The notes below the pieces were generated by a model. It was given only the letters and a program-made list of their open reading frames with translations. It had not been told where the DNA came from and ran no database searches. From NCBI GenBank assembly GCA_963838835.1, contig CAWITA010000023.1, positions 434,001 to 498,000 of the forward strand: DNA of 64,000 nucleotides, in the 5' to 3' direction. Source of the stretch: Bog-473 sp963838835 (lineage in GTDB: Bacteria > Actinomycetota > Acidimicrobiia > Acidimicrobiales > RAAP-2). The number at the start of each line of letters is the position of its first letter. The first letter of the stretch is position 1. Below, piece after piece: positions 53,210-62,453 of the stretch. Both the position numbers and the translations under genes were made by a program.

Positions 53210-53872
53210 CTATCCGACTAAGGCTTTTTGGGTCAGAGATCCGAGCTTCCGACCAGAGCTCCGGGCCTGTTCCTCGGCTTCCCGGCGCAACCGTGCGGCC
53301 ACGTCCTTGAATTGATCCAGTGCAGGATTGACGCCAACGAGCGTGAACTCCGCCTCGACGACGTCGAGGTCTAGGTGCCACACGTCGGCCAGGATTCGTC
53401 GATACCAGCCCGTGGCGTGGTCCCATCCCTCGCGAGGAGTCCCGGCCCCATACGCGCCGCCCCGAACCGTCACAAGAACGGCTGGCGTGCTCTCCAGCAG
53501 TGGCTGTGCACCAGCTGCCATCCGGGAATCGGTGACGATCAGATCAACCCACGCCTTGAAGTGCTGCGACACTCCAAAGTTGTAGAGCGGTACGGCGAAA
53601 AGCATCGCGTCTGCTCCGAGAAGTTCGTCCGTCAGTTCGGCGGACAGGGCGAGGGCCGCTTCCTGCTCGTCGCTGCGGGACTCCGCCGGTGTGCGGTTAG
53701 CGGAGACCGCCATCGCCCAGCTCGTCGCCGGAAGCGGGTCGACACCGATGTGACGGCGAATGACTGGGTCTTCTGGGTGTGAATCTCGCCACTCCTCTTC
53801 GACCAGATCCGCGATGGCGCGGCTATGTGACCCTTCGATACGAATGCTCGCATCCAGTCTGAAAAGAGACAT
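53210..53872 (-). CDS. FMN-dependent NADH-azoreductase/quinone reductase-like
   Basis: 220 residues of the flavodoxin-like AcpD family: LFRLDASIRIEGSHSRAIAD (phosphate loop), DAMLFAVPLYNFGVSQHFKA (PLYNF FMN motif), TPAVLVTVRGGAYGAGTPRE and a C-terminal region with DLDVVEAEFTLVGVNP. It reduces quinones or azo compounds using NAD(P)H. GGAGGAG precedes ATG 53872. It stands at the start of a two-gene unit with the ABC-2-like membrane protein. Confidence 0.88.
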   Translation of the reverse strand: MSLFRLDASIRIEGSHSRAIADLVEEEWRDSHPEDPVIRRHIGVDPLPATSWAMAVSANRTPAESRSDEQEAALALSAELTDELLGADAMLFAVPLYNFGVSQHFKAWVDLIVTDSRMAAGAQPLLESTPAVLVTVRGGAYGAGTPREGWDHATGWYRRILADVWHLDLDVVEAEFTLVGVNPALDQFKDVAARLRREAEEQARSSGRKLGSLTQKALVG

Positions 53873-54037
53873 CACTCCTCCTTTGGTCTCCGGTCACGAA
53901 TCGCAGGGCAGCAGCCGTCACGAATGCGACTCACGACGCTGGGCCGACGATTGCAATGGCGCCCGACAACGGTTGCGTGTAATTCGACGTAATCCCGAGT
54001 GGCCGATGCGGGTGACTACGACTGGTTGATGGCCACG

Positions 54038-54499
54038 TCAGACCCGGAACGGTGCGGCGTCGGGCTCTGTCTGGACTATCCAGGAGCCCTCCTTGCGGAA
54101 GCTGGCTGCAGTGGCATAGGAGTCCTCTTGGAACTGCAAGTAGGTGACCTGCCCATCGACAACCTTTGCGAGGATAGAGAAGGGTGACTTCACGACCTTG
54201 CCCAACGAGAAGGACTTGTACTGGAAGTCACCGAACACCGCGACGTTCTCGTCGGAGGCAAACATCGTGGTGACATTGAATGCCTGGTTTTCCCAGCGGC
54301 TGAACATGTTGCCAAGGTTGTCCAAGAACGCCTGTGGTCCGTGCGAGGTGCCGGTCCACGGCTCAATCTGTTTGAGTTCGGAGTTGTCGGTGTTGAGGGA
54401 TATATAGGTGGCATCGGGCGCGACCAGTCGCTTGACAACTTCTGGATCCAGTAGATTCTGGAGCCACTCACCGACCACCTCGAGGGGTCTGGCACTCAC
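54038..54499 (-). CDS. SnoaL-like (NTF2-fold) protein
   Basis: 153 residues of the SnoaL-like superfamily: LEVVGEWLQNLLDPEVVKRL, VAPDATYISLNTDNSELKQI, PQAFLDNLGNMFSRWENQAF, ENVAVFGDFQYKSFSLGKVV and a final strand GQVTYLQFQEDSYATAASFR. Proteins of this type (nuclear-transport-factor-2-like, ketosteroid-isomerase-related) often accompany catabolic dehydrogenases. AGGAGAAAACC precedes the GTG start. It lies 73 bp from the end of the aldehyde dehydrogenase gene. Confidence 0.85.
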   Translation of the reverse strand: MSARPLEVVGEWLQNLLDPEVVKRLVAPDATYISLNTDNSELKQIEPWTGTSHGPQAFLDNLGNMFSRWENQAFNVTTMFASDENVAVFGDFQYKSFSLGKVVKSPFSILAKVVDGQVTYLQFQEDSYATAASFRKEGSWIVQTEPDAAPFRV

Positions 54500-54571
54500 G
54501 GTTTTCTCCTGTTCTTGTTAGCACCGAATATGGATGCGGTTCAGAGGGCGAATCGAATTTGCTCAGGCGGG

Positions 54572-56023
54572 TTAGCTAGAGACGGGCGGGACGGAGTGGA
54601 CAACGGTCTTGGCTTCTTGGAATTCGGAAATCGCAATCGGCCCGCGGAGACGCCCTACCCCGCTCTGCTTGAAGCCGCCTTCGGCGAATCCGTCGTTGAT
54701 CGCCGCCCACGTGTTCGTCCAGACCGTGCCGACCTGGAGACCACGGCTGACCCGGTTGCTTACGTTCAGATCGTTCGTAAAGACTCCCGCCGCCAGGCCC
54801 ATCTCGCCTGCGTTGCCGCGCACAATGGCGTCGGCTTCGGTATCGAATACCTCGAAGGTGGCAACCGGCCCGAAGACCTCTTTCTGGACAATGTCAGTAT
54901 TGACGTCGTCGACCTCGAGCAGACTCGGCCGGTAAAACGAGCCCGAGGCAAGGGCGCCTTCAGTGCAAGGACCACCTCGAACGATCGGCTTGGCATAGGC
55001 GAGGGCGGTCCTGACCACGCCGTCGACTCTGGCGACGTTCGGCTTGTCGATCAGGGGACCCATTTCTGTGTCTGGGTCGAGGCCATCGCCGACTCGAATG
55101 TGCTCCAGAATGTCGGCAAGTCGTGGGCGGACTTGGTCGGCCACTCCTCGCTGAACCAGAATCCGGGAGCCGGTCATGCAGAACTGGCCTGAGAATGTGG
55201 TGATTCCCGCTGCCAGCAATGGCACTACCAACTCAAGATCGGCGTCGTCGAACACGATCATTGGGGTCTTGCCACCTAGCTCCAGATTCAGGCGCTTCAA
55301 CGTCGCCGCGCCCGACGCAGCGATGATTCGACCGACCGGGCTGCTTCCTGTGTAACTGATGACCTGTACGTCCGGCGAAGCCACGAGAAACGGAGCACCG
55401 GTATTACCCGACTCGGTGAATATGTTGACGACACCTCGAGGCAATAGCTCAGCCTCGGCAATGATCTGCGACACCAGGTTGGTGACCAAGGCGGTCTGAC
55501 CCGGCATTTTGACGACCACGGTGTTCCCGGCCGCAAGGGCGGGACCAAGAGAACGGATCAGCAACGCAACTGGAGAGTTCCATGGAACGATTATCCCGAC
55601 CACCCCAGCCGGCTCCGCATAGGTGCTGTACCACTGTCCCGGGGCAACCTCGGCAGCGATTCCGGTATCAGTCAAGGCCATAGCCGCGTTGTGGCGCAGC
55701 GTCGGGCTCGGGGACCCTCCCTCGAACAGACCCTCGGAGATCTTCTTTCCGTTCTCCTTGGTAACGAGCGTCCCCAGTTCCTCGGCGTGGGCCTCGAAAC
55801 GCTCGGCCAAGCCACTGAGAGCCCGATTGCGAAGCGCTCGATCGCGCGACCAGATGGAGGCATCAAAAGCCCGACGGGCGGCGGCGATCGCGGACGCCGC
55901 CTCGACCTCACCTCCGTCGTACCACTGACCCAGGACTTTTCCTGTGGCCGGGTTGATCGACTCAGCAATGGTGCCCGAGTCGACCCATTCACCGTCGATC
56001 CAATGTTGGGCAATGTCAGTCAC
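54572..56023 (-). CDS. Aldehyde dehydrogenase family protein
   Basis: 483 residues, full length. The cofactor site is GVVGIIVPWNSPVALLIRSL and VISYTGSSPVGRIIAASGAA; the catalytic Glu is in LNLELGGKTP, the nucleophile Cys in SGQFCMTGSR, and the closing motif is EVFGPVATFEVFDTEADAI. It oxidises an aldehyde to its acid with NAD(P)+. The gene follows the epimerase-like gene by 42 bp on the same strand, and the SnoaL-like gene comes after it, so the three probably act on one substrate. Confidence 0.93.
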   Translation of the reverse strand: MTDIAQHWIDGEWVDSGTIAESINPATGKVLGQWYDGGEVEAASAIAAARRAFDASIWSRDRALRNRALSGLAERFEAHAEELGTLVTKENGKKISEGLFEGGSPSPTLRHNAAMALTDTGIAAEVAPGQWYSTYAEPAGVVGIIVPWNSPVALLIRSLGPALAAGNTVVVKMPGQTALVTNLVSQIIAEAELLPRGVVNIFTESGNTGAPFLVASPDVQVISYTGSSPVGRIIAASGAATLKRLNLELGGKTPMIVFDDADLELVVPLLAAGITTFSGQFCMTGSRILVQRGVADQVRPRLADILEHIRVGDGLDPDTEMGPLIDKPNVARVDGVVRTALAYAKPIVRGGPCTEGALASGSFYRPSLLEVDDVNTDIVQKEVFGPVATFEVFDTEADAIVRGNAGEMGLAAGVFTNDLNVSNRVSRGLQVGTVWTNTWAAINDGFAEGGFKQSGVGRLRGPIAISEFQEAKTVVHSVPPVSS

Positions 56024-56065
56024 TTCATCCTCGCTCTTCGTACCGGTTGTGTGCGTTTGGCGCTG

Positions 56066-56947
56066 TTACTTGCGGTAGCTGCCATCTCGGAATTCGTCGG
56101 CGAGTCCACGGCGAGTGGGCTGCCAGCCGAGGACCGCACGTGCTTTGGCTGCAGTTGTGGCCTGATCGAGTAGCAGCACCTCGGCGAAATAGTCGCCGAG
56201 CCGCGCGCGTGCCTCGTCTTCAGATCCCCTAACCGCCCCTGGAGCCCCCACTGCGGTGGCAGCAGCCTCGGTCAGTTCCGCGACGGTAGGGTTCTGGCCG
56301 TTTCCGATTACGTACGTGCCCCGAGCAGTGTCGTCTTCCAGCACGGTTCGGAATACCACCGCAAGATCGGCGACGTGGACGGTTGACCAGTGCTGTCGTC
56401 CGGTCCCGAGCATGATCAGGTTCCCCTCAGGGTCTCTAGGGGAACCGAGCAGGACCCCAGGAACACCACCCCCGCCGTCGCCATACGCGACGCTGGACAC
56501 GATCACGATGCCGCGCATACCCGCTACGCCCAAAATGCGCCGCAGCATTGCCGGCTGCCACGCCACCATTCCGGCGGGGTCAAAGGGCGACTCTTCTGTG
56601 ATCGAGGTGTTGGATCCGAATGTCCAGAGTCCACCGATGTGTGCGTAGGGCTTGTCGTTGGCTCCGAACGCCTCGATCGCAGCATCGACCACCGCAGAGT
56701 CCAAGTTCGCGCTGGTCTCGTCTCCAGGGCTCGCAGTGTGAACCGCACCGTCGGAGTCGCTGAACAACTTGACGACGGCCGGTCGGTCGTAGAGATCGAC
56801 CACCGCCGCGTTCGCGCCCCTCGAGGCGACAAGTTCCGCTTCGGTCGCGCCACGAACAAGCGCAGTGACCTCATGGTCGTGTTCCTGAAGTTCCGTGAGT
56901 ATGTGCGATCCGATGAATCCGGTTGCACCGGTCAGTGCGATGCGCAT
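56066..56947 (-). CDS. NAD-dependent epimerase/dehydratase-like reductase
   Basis: 293 residues of the atypical extended SDR family: MRIALTGATGFIGSHILTEL (Rossmann), HTASPGDETSANLDSAVVDA, IVIVSSVAYGDGGGGVPGVL in place of a typical YxxxK, and STVHVADLAVVFRTVLED. Without a clear Tyr-Lys pair the chemistry is uncertain. ATG 56947 has AAGGAGG seven bases upstream; the Met two codons earlier is too close to it. It opens the epimerase-ALDH-SnoaL unit. Confidence 0.85.
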   Translation of the reverse strand: MRIALTGATGFIGSHILTELQEHDHEVTALVRGATEAELVASRGANAAVVDLYDRPAVVKLFSDSDGAVHTASPGDETSANLDSAVVDAAIEAFGANDKPYAHIGGLWTFGSNTSITEESPFDPAGMVAWQPAMLRRILGVAGMRGIVIVSSVAYGDGGGGVPGVLLGSPRDPEGNLIMLGTGRQHWSTVHVADLAVVFRTVLEDDTARGTYVIGNGQNPTVAELTEAAATAVGAPGAVRGSEDEARARLGDYFAEVLLLDQATTAAKARAVLGWQPTRRGLADEFRDGSYRK

Positions 56948-57469
56948 GGTCATTCCTCCTTCGTTCTGCAAATGCCTGCAGTTAGCGGACCAGCAAGCGG
57001 AATAGTCCTAGTGCGAGCTCTCGCTCGACGTACACGTGCCCCTGCGGGGCCGCAGTGGTCGACAAGAAAAGCGATTGCCGATGGCGGGTCAAATCCCCGC
57101 GATCAGCGCGCTCAATACCGGATCGGTGTCAGGTCCCGCATCCGTTCGCTCGTCATCGACGTCTCCCTTTGGCTCACAAGGTTTCGGCCATTGTGAGGAT
57201 GAGGGGCTTCGGTTGGCATCCAGGAAACCCCATAGTCCAGTTGCGCAAGTCCCACTCGCCCATCAAGAGCAGCGTTCTTAGCTTCATATGTCCTTGGTCC
57301 AGGGTGAGAGATGGCGGCCGACTCGTTTCGATGCGATGAGAGAGGTGACGTACTCGTTTGGCAGCAGCTGCAAGTGAGACGCGAGGGGTGGGGCAACGGC
57401 CATTCGGCAACGCGTCCGATTGCAATTCTGGGAGGGCGTCTGAGATCGCGTTCGACCACCGTGGGACAA
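56948..57469. other. Intergenic region, no gene recognised
   Basis: 522 bp between the end of the metallo-beta-lactamase-fold gene and the epimerase start. Several short frames lack similarity. A GCGGGTCAAATCCCCGC stretch at 57085-57105 resembles a tRNA T arm but has no tRNA context. Confidence 0.4.
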
Positions 57470-58528
57470 TCACCCTGATCGTGGGTGAACCGACGACGGG
57501 TGCCCGCGGTCGAGGCGGATCGACCGCACGACCTGGAACGTCGTACCGGGAGTGAAGAGGTCTGCACCGCCAAGAATCCCCGAGTACTTCTCGATGACGG
57601 GCGTTGCGGCCAGTTCTGTGGTCGCGTTGAGATATTCCCTCATTGCGGCCCAGGTATCGGTGCCGTGCCGAACGAAATACGGTGCGGAATCGACGACGTC
57701 GAGTGCCTTTCGTGCGCTGTCCTCGATGTCGGCCATGTATTGTCGGTGCAACAGAAGGTCGTTGCGTGTCCCGACCCGGGCCATATGACCGCTTATGAAG
57801 TGCTTCCACGGGTAGGTCAGCGCGTAGTGTGCCGCCTCGATATAGCCGGGTACGTCGTTCGCCAGGTTGCCATGACACACCGCCGCCCAGCCTGGGTTCA
57901 CGATGTCGACAAGGATGAGCGCGGCGTGGCCCGGCAAATGGATAAAGATGTTGTCCGGCGAGTGATTGGAACCGTGCCAGGCCAGTTCGATGCGCTCCCC
58001 CCCGATCTCGAGGGTGAGGCGGTCGTGGAAGGTTTCTTCAGGTGCGGGCCTCGCGGGGTCGTCGTCACGCAGTAGAAGCTTGCGCGTCTCCTCGTGTCCG
58101 ATGCGAGTGATCTTCAGGTCAAACAGCGAGGACGCCCCAGCATGATCAGCGTGGTGATGCGAATAGATGAGATACGTGACCTTGTTGCTGACGCCGTTGG
58201 CAGTGGCAATCTCATCGACGGCGCGCTGAATGTTGTGACCGATGCTGGGAGGTGCGTCGAACAGAACGACACCGTCGCTCGTCGTCATGAAAGCACACTG
58301 GTACATCCCGTCCGTGACCCGGTAAAGGTTTCCCTCAACCTGACCGACGTCGTAGCCCTGCCTGCCTACCGCTGGTCCGAACGCAGGCTCACGGTGCGCC
58401 GGGCCGACAGTCGACGCGTCGGCGGTCGTTGGGCGAGTGTCCGCATATGCCTCAGGCGGCCCGTCAGCCGGGCTCGCCCGGGCCTCGCCACCGTGGTCGC
58501 TCTCCACTGGATGGGACCGTAACGCCAC
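57470..58528 (-). CDS. Metallo-beta-lactamase fold hydrolase
   Basis: 352 residues. The zinc motif YLIYSHHHADHAGASSLFD is HxHxDH, further ligands are in ELAWHGSNHSPDNIFIHLPG and the following strand ILVDIVNPGW. The N-terminal 55 residues (GGEARASPADGPPEAYADTR) look disordered and the true start may be later. MBL-fold enzymes of this type hydrolyse lactones, thioesters or sulfates; the substrate is unknown. It points toward the redox genes and is divergent from the LuxR gene, which could control it. Confidence 0.85.
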   Translation of the reverse strand: MALRSHPVESDHGGEARASPADGPPEAYADTRPTTADASTVGPAHREPAFGPAVGRQGYDVGQVEGNLYRVTDGMYQCAFMTTSDGVVLFDAPPSIGHNIQRAVDEIATANGVSNKVTYLIYSHHHADHAGASSLFDLKITRIGHEETRKLLLRDDDPARPAPEETFHDRLTLEIGGERIELAWHGSNHSPDNIFIHLPGHAALILVDIVNPGWAAVCHGNLANDVPGYIEAAHYALTYPWKHFISGHMARVGTRNDLLLHRQYMADIEDSARKALDVVDSAPYFVRHGTDTWAAMREYLNATTELAATPVIEKYSGILGGADLFTPGTTFQVVRSIRLDRGHPSSVHPRSG

Positions 58529-58609
58529 GGGCGGGCCGTTCGAATCCTTGAATTCCCTTAGTCGTGGTCGAATTCTTCATTCTCCTGCACCAAACATCCG
58601 TTTTGAGCA

Positions 58610-61366
58610 ATGATGTCCGTCCAGATGAGGGAAGGTTCGCCATCGGTTTCGTTGTCAGCAGCGCGGTTGTTCGGCCGGGAACGAGAGCGAGAGGTCCTCG
58701 ACCGGTTGCTAGACGGTCGGAGCGGTGGCGTATTGGTCTTGCACGGCGAAGCGGGCGTGGGAAAGACCGCGCTGCTCGAGTACGCGGTCGGCGCTGGGCG
58801 GGAGTTTCGGGTCGCCAGGACGTCAGGCGTCGAATCGGAGATGGAGCTCCCGTTCGCGGCACTTCAGCAGCTGTGCTCCCCGCTCCTCGACCTTTCGGAC
58901 CGGCTCCCTCAACCTCAGGTCGAGGCGCTCGGCGTTGCTTTTGGACTCCGCACGGGGTCGGCCCCAAATCCGTACCTGGTCGGCCTGGCGATCCTTGGCC
59001 TCTTATCAGAGGCCGCCGAGGAGCGGTCGCTGCTCGCTGTTGTTGATGACGCACACTGGCTGGACCGCGCGTCGGCACAGGCGCTCGCGTTCGTGGCTCG
59101 TCGTCTGTTAGCGGAGCGGATCGTCCTCCTGTTCGCCACGCGCCAGGTGGACGACGCATTCAGCGGCCTACCCGAGCTCCTCATTTCGCCATTGGGACAT
59201 CGAGATGCGCGGGCGCTCTTGGAGTCGGTCTTGGCGGCTCCGCTTGATGAGCCCGTGCTGGAGAGGATTGTTCTCGAGACACGCGGGAATCCCCTCGCAT
59301 TGCTGGAGCTGCCGAGAGGGCTGACCCCGGCGGAGCTGGCGGGCGGCTTTGGCTTGCCGGCCGCGGTGCCCCTCTCCGCCAGCATCGAGGAGAGCATCGC
59401 GCGCCGATTGACGGGCCTTCCAAATGATGCCCGTCGCCTGTTGCTCGTCGCGGCGGCTGATCCGGTCGGCGATCCCGCGCTCGTGTGGCGGGCGGCGGAG
59501 CTACTCGGAATACCCGAGTCGGCCGCAGACGTGGTCGAGTCGGAAGACTTATTGGTTCTGAATCCTCGAGTCGTGTTCCATCACCCGCTCGTTCGCTCGG
59601 CTGTATACCGAGCAGCCAGCAGCAACGAGCGGCGCGAGATCCATCGCGCGTTGGCAAAGGCGACCGATCCGGAACTCGATCCGGATCACCGCGCCTGGCA
59701 CCGAGCACATGCAACCTCGAAACCCGACGAGAACGTTGCCGCTGAGCTTGAGGAGTCGGCAGCGCGAGCGCAAGCGCGCGGTGGTTTCGCCGCCGCGGCG
59801 GCGTTCCTGGAGCGAGCAACGGCTTTGACGCCTGATGAATCGCGAAGATCGGGGCGCGCACTTGCGGCGGCCCAGGCAAAGCTACTGGCCGGTGCGCTAG
59901 ATGACGCTTTACGCTTGGTCAACACGGCTGAAGCGGGGGTCCTCAGTGAGTTCGACCAAGCCAAGGCGGGTTTGCTGCGCGGCCAGATTTCGTTTCTCTC
60001 GACGCGGAGTGGCGACGCCGCAGCATTGCTGCTCGATGCCGCCGAACGGTTCCGCGACGTCGATCCCGAGCTGGCTCGCGCCACGTATCTCGACGCACTC
60101 ATGGCGGCCATCTACGCCGGGCCGCTGGCTGGACCGGGCGCAAGCCCAGCCGAGGTCGCAGAAGCTGCACGTGCTGCGCCGCCCGCGCAGGATCCACAAG
60201 GGCCGGACCTGCTTCTCGACGGCTTAGTCGCCCTTCTGAGCGACGCCTACCCGGTCGCCGTGCCGATTCTGCGCCAAGCGCCCCACGCCATCGTGGGCGC
60301 GATGTCGCAGACTGAGCAGTTGCGTTGGATGTGGGGGGCGACCGTCTCAATGCTCCACCTATGGGATGACGAAGGTTGGGAACGCCTGTCAGAGCGCCAC
60401 GTTCAGCTGGTTCGCGAGACCGGGGCCCTGGGCGACCTCGCGGTCGCACTTGGTCACCGTGGCCAGATGCATGTATTCGCGGGCGAACTGGCGCTGGCGG
60501 CGTCTCTTCAGGAAGCCATCCGAGAGGTAACGGAACTGACCGGAAGCCCTCTCGCCCCGTACCACGGTGTTGGCCTCGCGGCGATGCGCGGTCGCGAGTT
60601 CGAAGCGAAACAATTGTTCGATACCGCTCGTGCCGAGGTGATCGGGCGCGGAGAGGGAGCTGGTCTGTCGTTCGTCGATTGGGCCGAATCCCTGTTATGG
60701 AACGGGCTAGGACGCTACGCGGAGGCATTGGCTGCAGCGCGCCGGGTGGTTGGTCATACCGAGCTTGTCACCACGAACTGGTCGATGCCCGAATTGATCG
60801 AGGCGGCCGTACGAGTTGGGGATTTCGAACTTGCCGCTGAGACCGATCGACGTCTGACGGACAGGAGTCACGCGAGTGGGACGGATTGGGCGCTGGGTAT
60901 CGCTGCTCGTGCGCATGCATTGCTAGCTGATGATGCGCTCGCCGAGGACCTCTACACCGAATCCATTGAACGGCTCGCGCGCACGAGAATCGCCGTCGAC
61001 CTAGCGCGTGCTCACCTACTGTACGGCGAGTGGCTGAGGCGCCAACGTCGTCGCCTCGATGCTCGCAGTGAGTTACGGATCGCTCACGAGATGTTCATCG
61101 GCTTCGGAACGGAGGCGTTTGCCGAGCGAGCATGGATTGAGTTGCGGGCGAGCGGAGAAACCGCTCCGAGACGAACTTTAGAAACGCCTGGCCAACTTAC
61201 CCCGCAGGAGACGCAAGTCGCCCGCCTCGCTGCAAAGGGAAACACCAACAAAGAGATCGCTGCTCAGCTCTTCATCAGCGCGAGCACCGTCGAGTATCAC
61301 CTGCATAAGGCGTTCCGCAAGCTCGACGTCAAGTCACGGAGGCAGCTCGCGAAACTCAAATTCTAG
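58610..61366 (+). CDS. Large LuxR (LAL) family regulator
   Basis: 918 residues. The ATPase domain has ARLFGREREREVLDRLLDGR, VLHGEAGVGKTALLEYAVGA (Walker A) and SLLAVVDDAHWLDRASAQAL (Walker B). A long helical repeat region follows, with ELEESAARAQARGGFAAAAA as one unit. The C-terminal LuxR domain is GQLTPQETQVARLAAKGNTN, KEIAAQLFISASTVEYHLHK. It is an ATP-dependent activator whose ligand is unknown. Unlike its relative at 47.8-50.7 kb it is intact. It faces the metallo-beta-lactamase gene across 80 bp, a typical arrangement for a local regulator. Confidence 0.93.
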   Translation: MMSVQMREGSPSVSLSAARLFGREREREVLDRLLDGRSGGVLVLHGEAGVGKTALLEYAVGAGREFRVARTSGVESEMELPFAALQQLCSPLLDLSDRLPQPQVEALGVAFGLRTGSAPNPYLVGLAILGLLSEAAEERSLLAVVDDAHWLDRASAQALAFVARRLLAERIVLLFATRQVDDAFSGLPELLISPLGHRDARALLESVLAAPLDEPVLERIVLETRGNPLALLELPRGLTPAELAGGFGLPAAVPLSASIEESIARRLTGLPNDARRLLLVAAADPVGDPALVWRAAELLGIPESAADVVESEDLLVLNPRVVFHHPLVRSAVYRAASSNERREIHRALAKATDPELDPDHRAWHRAHATSKPDENVAAELEESAARAQARGGFAAAAAFLERATALTPDESRRSGRALAAAQAKLLAGALDDALRLVNTAEAGVLSEFDQAKAGLLRGQISFLSTRSGDAAALLLDAAERFRDVDPELARATYLDALMAAIYAGPLAGPGASPAEVAEAARAAPPAQDPQGPDLLLDGLVALLSDAYPVAVPILRQAPHAIVGAMSQTEQLRWMWGATVSMLHLWDDEGWERLSERHVQLVRETGALGDLAVALGHRGQMHVFAGELALAASLQEAIREVTELTGSPLAPYHGVGLAAMRGREFEAKQLFDTARAEVIGRGEGAGLSFVDWAESLLWNGLGRYAEALAAARRVVGHTELVTTNWSMPELIEAAVRVGDFELAAETDRRLTDRSHASGTDWALGIAARAHALLADDALAEDLYTESIERLARTRIAVDLARAHLLYGEWLRRQRRRLDARSELRIAHEMFIGFGTEAFAERAWIELRASGETAPRRTLETPGQLTPQETQVARLAAKGNTNKEIAAQLFISASTVEYHLHKAFRKLDVKSRRQLAKLKF

Positions 61367-61429
61367 TTTCCTTCAAGCGCCGAATGGCGTGGAGCGCTGC
61401 ATCGGTGTTTCCACCCCGCGGTGTTCAAT

Positions 61430-61475
61430 TGGTGGCGGGGGGAGGGATTTGAACCTCCGACCTTCGGGTTATGAG
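61430..61475 (-). other. 3' half of tRNA-Met (attachment-site-like), copy B
   Basis: Same as copy A from the anticodon loop to CCA, except for one extra base in the T loop (TTCAAATC before CCTCC), which would spoil the tRNA fold. The 5' half is absent. Same strand and same neighbouring sequence as copy A, 9.57 kb apart. Confidence 0.8.
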
Positions 61476-61623
61476 GCCTTGGTCGACCGTCTACCTAGAT
61501 ACCCTGCGGATCAAGTCCATGGACCTGAATTGGCCTCTTAGCTGGCGCGATTGGCTCATCACCGGTCTGACCTGCAAAGCCACTGATGAGTCGGAAAATC
61601 GAATCCGTGGGATTTTCGTGGGA
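61430..61623 (-). repeat. tRNA-Met-linked dispersed repeat, copy B
   Basis: Aligns with copy A over about 190 bp. The palindromic core lies at 61594-61623. A minus-strand frame from GTG 61629 reads RSHENPTDSIFRLISGFAGQ and stops at 61495, 20 bases before the tRNA half, as in copy A. Confidence 0.7.
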
Positions 61624-61650
61624 TCGCACCTCGGGTGTTCTCGCTCGTCC

Positions 61651-62370
61651 CTACGACCTACTCTCGGCCAGCTCCGCCACCATTCGGTGCCGGCGGTTGT
61701 TGAAGAACGCCATAGACAGCGTCTTTGTCTCGTTTGGATTTCGAACAAACCGATCTCGGTTGTCGGATATGGCGGCGGGGGTGACGGAGCGGCGCGCACT
61801 ATCGAGCATCTCGTGACATCCGCCGTCGAGGCGGGGATGATGCCCCTGCGCACAGTGTCGATCTTCCCGCAAGTCTTCGAAGCGTTCAACGACGAGCAAC
61901 AGCCGAAGAATCCCTGGCGGAAATCATCCTGCGGACAGCCCTCGATAATCCTAGTGGTGGTCAGACGTGCTGGCGGCGGCTCCGAGCCAACGGTCAGCTT
62001 CCTCCTGCGGCGTTCCGAATCCGGGCAACGGCAGCTTCGCTCGGCCAAATCGAAGAGGAAGCGCTTTGATCCAGCGCGGACAAAGTGTCCCAGGCTTTCG
62101 AATAGCCAGAGCTCCGTTGCTCCACACAGCCTCTCGACGACCTGCCTCCTCCACAGCGAGTGCACGCGCCGCAGTGGATCCCCTGGCATCTCGGCGTCCA
62201 TCGCGGTCATCCGTCATGGCGAGCAGCCGAGACCCACAGGTTCTCGCAGTGATCGTAGTCATACACCCTGGTCAGGAGATGTTCGACCAGGTTGTAGCCA
62301 CCCGAAACCGCGGTGCCAAGCCACCGACTACGGATTTTCTTGGATGCGATCACCGGCGGCGGTCTTGAGA
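61651..62370 (-). pseudogene. Possible decayed coding region, family not recognised
   Basis: Pieces that look like real protein occur in successive minus-strand frames: GYNLVEHLLTRVYDYDHCEN (near 62225-62290), then ALAIRKPGTLCPRWIKALPL and LPLPGFGTPQEEADRWLGAA (near 61970-62110), and DNRDRFVRNPNETKTLSMAF with RRHRMVAELAESRS at the end. Stops and frame changes separate them, so no single frame covers the region. I cannot name the family. Confidence 0.35.
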
Positions 62371-62453
62371 CTGACGGTCAGAACACGGCGAAGCCGATCC
62401 CGACACTCGTCGGGAAAGGGCTATGTCGCCTGTCGGCTGAGGAGAAGGAAGAA

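Larger units (their letters stand above)
61367..62453. other. Accessory intergenic region: tRNA half, repeat copy B and decayed sequence
   Basis: 1.1 kb without an intact gene. It starts with the tRNA-Met half and repeat copy B (61430-61623), continues with protein-like but broken minus-strand frames to about 62370, and ends with the ribosome-binding site of the DHA2 exporter. Confidence 0.6.

Noticed and set aside
57085..57105. Possible tRNA T arm
   Set aside because: The stem is short, the loop lacks the TTC start in register, and no tRNA context surrounds it.
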